Shown here: piece after piece, positions 6,204 to 10,171 of the stretch
Position numbering within the stretch: the first letter of the stretch is position 1
Layout of the letters: each line of letters starts with the position of its first letter
Origin: Actinomycetota bacterium
GTDB lineage: Bacteria; Actinomycetota; Actinomycetes; S36-B12; UBA5976
DNA: 10,171 nucleotides
Reading direction: 5' to 3'
NCBI GenBank assembly: GCA_005789325.1
Contig: SXYE01000086.1
Location: 1-10,171, forward strand
The notes under the pieces: generated by a model
What the model saw: the letters and a program-made list of their open reading frames with translations, nothing else
What the model was told of the DNA's origin: nothing
Databases searched by the model: none
Translations under genes and position numbers: made by a program

Positions 6204-6883
6204 TGTTTGTTGCTGCAAGAGTTTTTAGTCTTTCGCATGAAACGCCTCGCGAAAATGGAATTAAAGCTGCCAAAGAAGCATTAGCATCAGGTCGCGCCAT
6301 TGTTTTTCCCACTGACACAAGTTATGCCTTGGCAGTTAGAGCAATGGATGAAAAGGCTGTTGATTTATTGTGGAGCATTAAAGGTCAAACCCCAAAAACA
6401 CCATTAACCATATTTATAGGAAATATTGCCTTACTGCATAAATTTGCTGCAGGTATTACTGATGAATCCAAAAGTAAATATTTGAATTTTTGGCCAGGTT
6501 CCTTAACTCTGATATTAAAAGGGTTAAATAATCTCTTATGGAATAAAGGAATTATTCCCAATGTGGTTTCTGTTCGTATGCCCCTTCATCCAGTTGCTTA
6601 CGAAATCATGGGACAAGATGAAATATTGGCGACTACAAGCCCAAATAAAGTTGGACAACTTGCTGGAAGAAGTATTGCTGAAATTAAAGCTCAATTTGGA
6701 AATGATGTTTCTGTTTATTTAGACCAAGGTGAGCTTTCAAATAGTGCACCTTCATCAATATTAGATCTAACAAGTGAGTTACCAATTTTAGTGCGCGAAG
6801 GAAGTGTTACTTTGGAAGAAATCTCTAAGGTGATTGAAAACGTTGTAAAGGAAGTTGAAAACTTACCTGGGGATAAAGAGTAG
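6203..6883 (+). CDS. tsaC: L-threonylcarbamoyladenylate synthase (TsaC/Sua5/YrdC family)
   Basis: Makes threonylcarbamoyl-AMP from threonine, bicarbonate and ATP, the first step of the essential t6A modification at position 37 of ANN-decoding tRNAs. The 226-residue protein is a single YrdC domain without the extra C-terminal Sua5 domain. Motifs: PTDTSYALA (36-44), KGQ at 60-62 with PL at 67-68, WPGSLTLIL (97-105), SVRMP (123-127), the S-x-N of TSPN (145-148), SAPSSILDL (181-189) and REG (198-200). The usual KxR motif reads KGQ, an arginine-to-glutamine change. The ATG overlaps the isomerase stop as TAATG with no clear ribosome site, so it is probably translated by reinitiation. Its link to the isomerase seems to be shared transcription rather than shared pathway. 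Its 3' end overlaps the convergent permease gene by 21 bases. Confidence 0.88.
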   Translation: MFVAARVFSLSHETPRENGIKAAKEALASGRAIVFPTDTSYALAVRAMDEKAVDLLWSIKGQTPKTPLTIFIGNIALLHKFAAGITDESKSKYLNFWPGSLTLILKGLNNLLWNKGIIPNVVSVRMPLHPVAYEIMGQDEILATTSPNKVGQLAGRSIAEIKAQFGNDVSVYLDQGELSNSAPSSILDLTSELPILVREGSVTLEEISKVIENVVKEVENLPGDKE

Positions 6884-7642
6884 CAATCCCGCAATTAGTG
6901 TTGAAACTAATGCTGAGTATTCAAATGCTCTTTGATTAATCCTTCGCATAATCTTTTGACCAAATAGTCCACCCATCACAACAAAGGGTGCAAGTAATAC
7001 AGCTAATATTAAAGTTTGCGTGGTGATAATCCCAAGGTTTGCATTAAAAGGAATTTTTGAAACATTTATTATGAAAAAGAGCCAACTATTTGTTCCTACG
7101 AATGTTTGCATGGGAAGTTGTAAGTTAAGTAGGTAAAGAGAAAATATTGGTCCAGCAGAATTTGCAGTCATTGTCATAATTCCTACTAAAACTCCCATAA
7201 GTTGGGCGGTTAATCTTGATCTTTGTTTCTGACTTGAATTCTGCTCAATATCCATCCTTTCGTTTCTTAGTCTCTTTCTAATTTCATAAATAGCTGTGAA
7301 AACTAAAATCGCACCAATTACATAAGCAACTTCTCTTGAAGTTGACCAAGCAAGTAAGAAGTAACCAATGAACATGCCCACAAAAACAGAAGGAAGTATT
7401 TTGACAACAATGTCCCAGCGACCAACTTTTCTAAAAGCAAGTAAGGCAATAATGTCTCCTAAAATTAATAGCGGCAATATTGCACCCACTGATAACTTGG
7501 CTGGAATTACCAGAGCAAATAACCCAACTGGCATAGTTGCAGCTGCTGGAACTGAAGACTTAGCTAATCCAATGACAAAAACTGCAAATGCAGCAATGAG
7601 AAAACCTGCTACTCCTAGATCCAGAGGCAGCGTCAAATTCAA
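6863..7642 (-). CDS. TSUP (TauE/SafE) family membrane permease
   Basis: Polytopic inner-membrane protein of 259 residues with about eight hydrophobic segments in two similar halves (roughly 10-27, 35-48, 51-70, 80-99, 104-118, then after a polar linker 120-143: 145-170, 184-197, 207-228 and 238-257). The two-half layout, the Gly/Pro-rich first loop (GLAKSSVPAAATMPVG, 25-40) and the FVGTN motif near 181-185 fit the sulfite/organosulfonate TSUP exporters; the actual substrate is unknown. The start is TTG (7640-7642), sharing bases with the TGA of the upstream ATP-grasp gene as TTGA, so translation is coupled; GGGG lies 5 bases before it. A second in-frame TTG two codons later is an alternative. 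The gene ends inside the 3' end of the tsaC-like gene on the other strand, with no terminator hairpin between them. Confidence 0.85.
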   Translation of the reverse strand: MNLTLPLDLGVAGFLIAAFAVFVIGLAKSSVPAAATMPVGLFALVIPAKLSVGAILPLLILGDIIALLAFRKVGRWDIVVKILPSVFVGMFIGYFLLAWSTSREVAYVIGAILVFTAIYEIRKRLRNERMDIEQNSSQKQRSRLTAQLMGVLVGIMTMTANSAGPIFSLYLLNLQLPMQTFVGTNSWLFFIINVSKIPFNANLGIITTQTLILAVLLAPFVVMGGLFGQKIMRRINQRAFEYSALVSTLIAGLLLFIPR

Positions 7643-8718
7643 ATAAGCCCCGCTGGTCTATCTAATGCCTCTTTAACAATGCGATCAATCAAATCAGGAT
7701 AAGAAATTCCTGCTTCTTTCCAAGAAAGTGCAAAAGAACCATCTTTACCAAAATATGGTTGGCAATTGACTTCAACAACTAGAAGCTCACCTTCCTTATC
7801 AATCATAAATTCAATTTGGGCATAGCCAGATAGTTTCAGAACTTCAAATGTTCTTTTTGCGTAATCATGAATTAGTTTTACTACTTCGGGATCTAAATCT
7901 TTTGCTTTTTCAAAGGAATGAGAAGTTTTATTAGATCTAGAAATAAAGTTAAATACCTTGTCCTTTTCATTCCAGTTTGTTTTAATAATTTCACTCAAAA
8001 CTGGTTTCTTTTTTTCATCTTCAATGATGTTACATTCAAGAAGTTGTGCTGGTTGATGATATTTCTCAACAACAACTCGACTATCAAAATTTCGAGCAAT
8101 ATCAATACCTTTTTTGAAATCTCTGGGCACTCTTATATGAGTAATACCAACACCATTGCTACCTCTAGCTGGTTTAGAAATCAGTGGCACTTTTAAAGAT
8201 GAGGCACGAGCAACATTTGAAAGTGGATCTCTTCTCCAGGCTTTGTCTGGGATAACAATATGTTTTGGAGTTGGAACTTCAACAGCTTCCATTAAAAGTT
8301 TTGCAGTTGATTTATCACTTGAAATAGCAGATCCCAAGGTGTCGGATCCAACGTAGCGAACAATTTCGGTTTCTAACATTCCTTGCATAGTTCCATCAGA
8401 ACCCCAAGCACCCATTAGTGTTGAGAAAACTACTGGTGTTTCTAACAATGATGTTGGGGGAAGTAAAGATTCTTCTGTCTTAGCAATTTCTTTAGCTGTT
8501 TCATCAGTAAGTTCAAACATGTCTTTTTTCAGAGCTGATTTCAAGGCACTTAAATCACCAAATGAAATCCAATTTGCTTCCAAAGTCATTCCGTAAGCAG
8601 ATACGACATAACCTTTTTCTTCCAAGGCATTAATAACATCTTTTACTGATTGGCAGGAACGGTAATTTTCAGCACTTCGACCACCTAAAATAACGGCGAC
8701 TGAGATCTTGTCACTCAT
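7639..8718 (-). CDS. ATP-grasp ligase of the D-Ala-D-Ala ligase family, divergent
   Basis: Cytoplasmic ligase of 359 residues with the Ddl layout: N-terminal Rossmann-like part (VAVILGGRSAEN, 7-18), central lid (SDKSTAKLLM 134-143; SKPARGSNGVG 181-191; EKY 218-220) and C-terminal ATP-grasp core (QIEFMIDKEG 301-310; Glu316 and Asn318 in VEVNCQP). Compared from memory with E. coli DdlB, the metal ligands are retained (Glu303 for Asp257, Glu316, Asn318). The substrate residues are mostly replaced: His63 by Met102, Ser150 by Asn188, Arg255 by Gln301 and the NTSPG glycine by Tyr322. It would join a carboxylate to an amine using ATP, but D-Ala-D-Ala is doubtful. The ATG at 8716-8718 is chosen because MSDKISVAVILGG matches Ddl N-termini and AGGGAG lies 11 bases upstream; an upstream extension to 8829 looks non-coding. 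First gene of a two-gene unit with the TSUP permease. Confidence 0.85.
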   Translation of the reverse strand: MSDKISVAVILGGRSAENYRSCQSVKDVINALEEKGYVVSAYGMTLEANWISFGDLSALKSALKKDMFELTDETAKEIAKTEESLLPPTSLLETPVVFSTLMGAWGSDGTMQGMLETEIVRYVGSDTLGSAISSDKSTAKLLMEAVEVPTPKHIVIPDKAWRRDPLSNVARASSLKVPLISKPARGSNGVGITHIRVPRDFKKGIDIARNFDSRVVVEKYHQPAQLLECNIIEDEKKKPVLSEIIKTNWNEKDKVFNFISRSNKTSHSFEKAKDLDPEVVKLIHDYAKRTFEVLKLSGYAQIEFMIDKEGELLVVEVNCQPYFGKDGSFALSWKEAGISYPDLIDRIVKEALDRPAGLI

Positions 8719-8762
8719 TGGTTTGGCGTCTCCCTGGAGATAGTTCGTGAGGTGCTTTGATA

Positions 8763-8792
8763 ATTTTAGTGAATAGCAAGACACAAGGCTAA
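8763..8792 (-). promoter_or_regulatory. Candidate promoter for the ATP-grasp/TSUP unit
   Basis: Read on the minus strand, TAAAAT (8763-8768) matches the -10 consensus at five of six positions. A weak -35, TTAGCC (8787-8792), lies 18 bases upstream. It would give a leader of about 40 bases before the ATG at 8718. An imperfect dyad TCTCC-CT-GGAGA (8730-8741) in that leader overlaps the ribosome site. No equally good promoter was seen for tatB; TATCTT at 8811-8816 is the best candidate and is weak. Confidence 0.4.
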
Positions 8793-8847
8793 GCCGAGTC
8801 ACCATGAGAGTATCTTTAGAGCAGAGCAAGAACTCCTCTGGATTAAA

Positions 8848-8853
8848 AAGGAA
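8848..8853 (+). promoter_or_regulatory. Ribosome binding site supporting the tatB TTG start
   Basis: AAGGAA lies 8 bases before the TTG at 8862, the correct spacing, and no ATG in frame would preserve the conserved TatB N-terminus. Confidence 0.7.
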
Positions 8854-8861
8854 AACCCAAC

Positions 8862-9152
8862 TTGTTAGACATCGGATTCTTCGAATTACTTGTCATTGGC
8901 ATCATTGGCTTATTAGTTGTGGGACCAGAAAAACTTCCTAAATATATTGCTCAAGGTGTTAAAACTCTTCGAAATGTCAGAGACATGGCAACTAAGGCTA
9001 AAGACGACATTGTTGAATCAGCAGGTATCAAAGATTTAGATTTGAAGAATTTAGCTAATTTTGATCCAAATAAATTAGCAAATAATGTTTTTGAAGACAA
9101 AGACGAAACAAAACCGCAAAGTCAAAAGAAATTCGATCAGGACGCCACTTAA
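8862..9152 (+). CDS. tatB: Twin-arginine translocase subunit TatB
   Basis: Inner-membrane subunit of the Tat pathway, which with TatC recognises twin-arginine signal peptides and exports folded proteins. The 96-residue product begins LDIGFFELL with the conserved Glu8, a single membrane helix at about 6-20, the GPEKLP hinge at 21-26, an amphipathic helix at about 27-52 and a polar, charged tail. The MLDIGF start and GPEKLP favour TatB over TatA, whose start usually reads more like xGxxELIIILVI with a FG hinge. The start is TTG with a well-placed AAGGAA. It is transcribed away from the ATP-grasp gene across a 143-base divergent region and is followed after 9 bases by a transporter gene. Function fits a cell with extracytoplasmic redox enzymes or binding proteins, but no Tat substrate is in view. 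Confidence 0.85.
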   Translation: MLDIGFFELLVIGIIGLLVVGPEKLPKYIAQGVKTLRNVRDMATKAKDDIVESAGIKDLDLKNLANFDPNKLANNVFEDKDETKPQSQKKFDQDAT

Positions 9153-9161
9153 TAAGTATTC

Positions 9162-10171
9162 ATGTCCTCATTAAAATTAAATCAAAATAGTGTTCGTGCT
9201 GGCATTGCCACAATTGCTGTTATTGGTGGCTTTGTTTCAGGTTATGGTGTTTTAGTTCCTTATTACATAGAAAAATATTCTCTTGATTTAGAAATCGGTG
9301 GACGCATTTTTGCTCTCACAGGTTTTAGTGGAATCATTGGTGTTTTTATTGCAACCTATTTTGTTGACAAGATAAGAGGAGCCATTGCTGGTTCAATAGG
9401 CACTTTACTTGTAGCAGTAGGTATGAGTTTCTTAGTTTTTGCTCCAACTTGGAATTTTGTTTTAGTTGGAGTGGTAATAATTGGTGTGAGTTTTGGTTTT
9501 GCCCAAGTAGGCATTAGTCAATTAGTAGTTGATGTTGGTGGCATTGAAGCTTCTCGAAGAGCAAATAAAAACAATATTGGTTTTGCCACAGCTTCTATTT
9601 TAATTCCAGCTCTTTTTGGTGTAACACTTAAAAGTTATTACGCATATGTTTTGAGCCTTTTTGTTGTCTTAGCAGTTATTGTGGCTGTAGTTTTTTACTC
9701 AAATACTCAAGGCCAACTTGTTCATAAACCTGAGGAATCACATAAAAAATCAAATCATAATTTTTCAATTGCGTTACTACTTTTAGGAATTTCTACTTAC
9801 GTTGGATTGGAATCAGCTGCCACTGGCTGGATTCCCACATATTTGCTTGCTCAAGGTTGGTCAACCTCAAAAGCATCTTTGGGACTATCTGTGTTCTTTA
9901 TATCCCTATTAGCTATTAGGTTAGTTATTTTAAAATATATTGACAAACTTAATTTTGGGTTAGTTACTCTTTTGTCTGTCCTATGTTTAATTCCAGCGCT
10001 CTTTTTGCTGTATGCAACAGATCTTTATTGGTTAGCCATTTTTTTGTTAGGTATTTCTTGTGGGCCAGTTTTTTCTATGGCATTTGCTTGGGTGGTAAAA
10101 ATAAGTCCAGGTAATGCTCGAATAACAGGATTTATTTTCTTTTCATCTATTTCAGGCGCAATGATTTTTCC
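9162..10171 (+). CDS. Major facilitator superfamily transporter, 3' end missing
   Basis: Secondary transporter in the inner membrane; 336 residues are visible and the frame stays open to the window end. The start ATG at 9162 is 9 bases after the tatB stop, has no clear Shine-Dalgarno sequence, and an in-frame TAA at 9153 rules out a longer N-terminus. Hydrophobic segments recur throughout in MFS fashion: the first follows SVRAG, an acidic-basic loop after the second helix (FVDKIRG) resembles the MFS loop 2-3 signature, and a polar central loop (near residues 190-205, HKPEESHKKS) divides the halves. The second half begins with YVGLESAATGWIPTYL (near 214-228), similar to the glucose/fucose-type MFS transporters (FucP and relatives), where a Glu in that helix is important. 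A sugar-like substrate is therefore a guess. Codon use is AT-rich like the rest of the window. Confidence 0.85.
   Translation, partial: MSSLKLNQNSVRAGIATIAVIGGFVSGYGVLVPYYIEKYSLDLEIGGRIFALTGFSGIIGVFIATYFVDKIRGAIAGSIGTLLVAVGMSFLVFAPTWNFVLVGVVIIGVSFGFAQVGISQLVVDVGGIEASRRANKNNIGFATASILIPALFGVTLKSYYAYVLSLFVVLAVIVAVVFYSNTQGQLVHKPEESHKKSNHNFSIALLLLGISTYVGLESAATGWIPTYLLAQGWSTSKASLGLSVFFISLLAIRLVILKYIDKLNFGLVTLLSVLCLIPALFLLYATDLYWLAIFLLGISCGPVFSMAFAWVVKISPGNARITGFIFFSSISGAMIF

Noticed and set aside
7368..7646. Plus-strand open frame of 92 codons opposite the TSUP gene
   Set aside because: It is antisense to a clear membrane-protein gene, has low-complexity composition and no ribosome site.
8730..8741. 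TCTCCCTGGAGA dyad as an operator
   Set aside because: The arms are five bases with a two-base centre, expected by chance; it also overlaps the ribosome site of the ATP-grasp gene, which explains part of it.
8719..8829. N-terminal extension of the ATP-grasp protein to a start at 8829
   Set aside because: The extra 37 residues show no Ddl similarity and run through the candidate promoter; the ATG at 8718 has a ribosome site and yields a typical Ddl N-terminus.
8824..8840. Small hairpin (CAGAG ... CTCTG) in the tatB leader
   Set aside because: Five pairs with a seven-base loop is at chance level and nothing else suggests a riboswitch or attenuator.

Overview
The window looks like a streamlined, low-GC actinobacterial chromosome, most like the freshwater acI / Nanopelagicales type. 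Three observations support this. Base composition is AT-rich in most genes, about one third GC in a line of the ATPase region. Gene spacing is very tight, with 1 to 20 bases between most genes and several overlaps. A TatB-type translocase subunit is present, and Firmicutes normally lack TatB. TTG starts and a possible leaderless start also fit. The taxon is an inference from style, not from a marker gene.

Bases 1-5397 (+ strand) hold one ABC importer of the CUT1 sugar/polyol class: the C-terminal part of a solute-binding protein, two inner-membrane permeases, a small three-helix membrane protein, and two different ATPases. A 17-bp hairpin separates the binding-protein gene from the rest. The order permease-permease-small membrane protein plus two ATPases, and the way the ATPase motifs diverge, resemble the rhizobial glycerol transporter GlpSTPQUV. 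The two ATPases have complementary defects, so together they should form one competent and one degenerate ATP site. This is the most interesting feature of the window.

Bases 5442-6883 (+ strand) hold a divergent triosephosphate-isomerase-like enzyme, whose motifs lean toward the tetrulose-phosphate isomerase branch, and a threonylcarbamoyl-AMP synthase (TsaC/Sua5 family) for tRNA t6A. If the isomerase belongs with the transporter, the substrate is likely glycerol or a short polyol, but no kinase or dehydrogenase is in view to confirm this.

Bases 6863-8718 (- strand) hold a two-gene unit: a D-Ala-D-Ala-ligase-like ATP-grasp enzyme, then a TSUP (TauE/SafE) permease coupled by a TTGA overlap. 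The ligase keeps metal and nucleotide residues but has lost most D-Ala-recognition residues, so it probably joins something else. The TSUP gene runs tail-to-tail into the tsaC-like gene with a 21-bp overlap.

Bases 8719-8861 are a divergent promoter region. From 8862 onward (+ strand) lie tatB and a major-facilitator transporter that is cut off by the window end. No rRNA, tRNA, insertion sequence, CRISPR array or integration site was seen, and no stretch over 300 bases lacks a gene.
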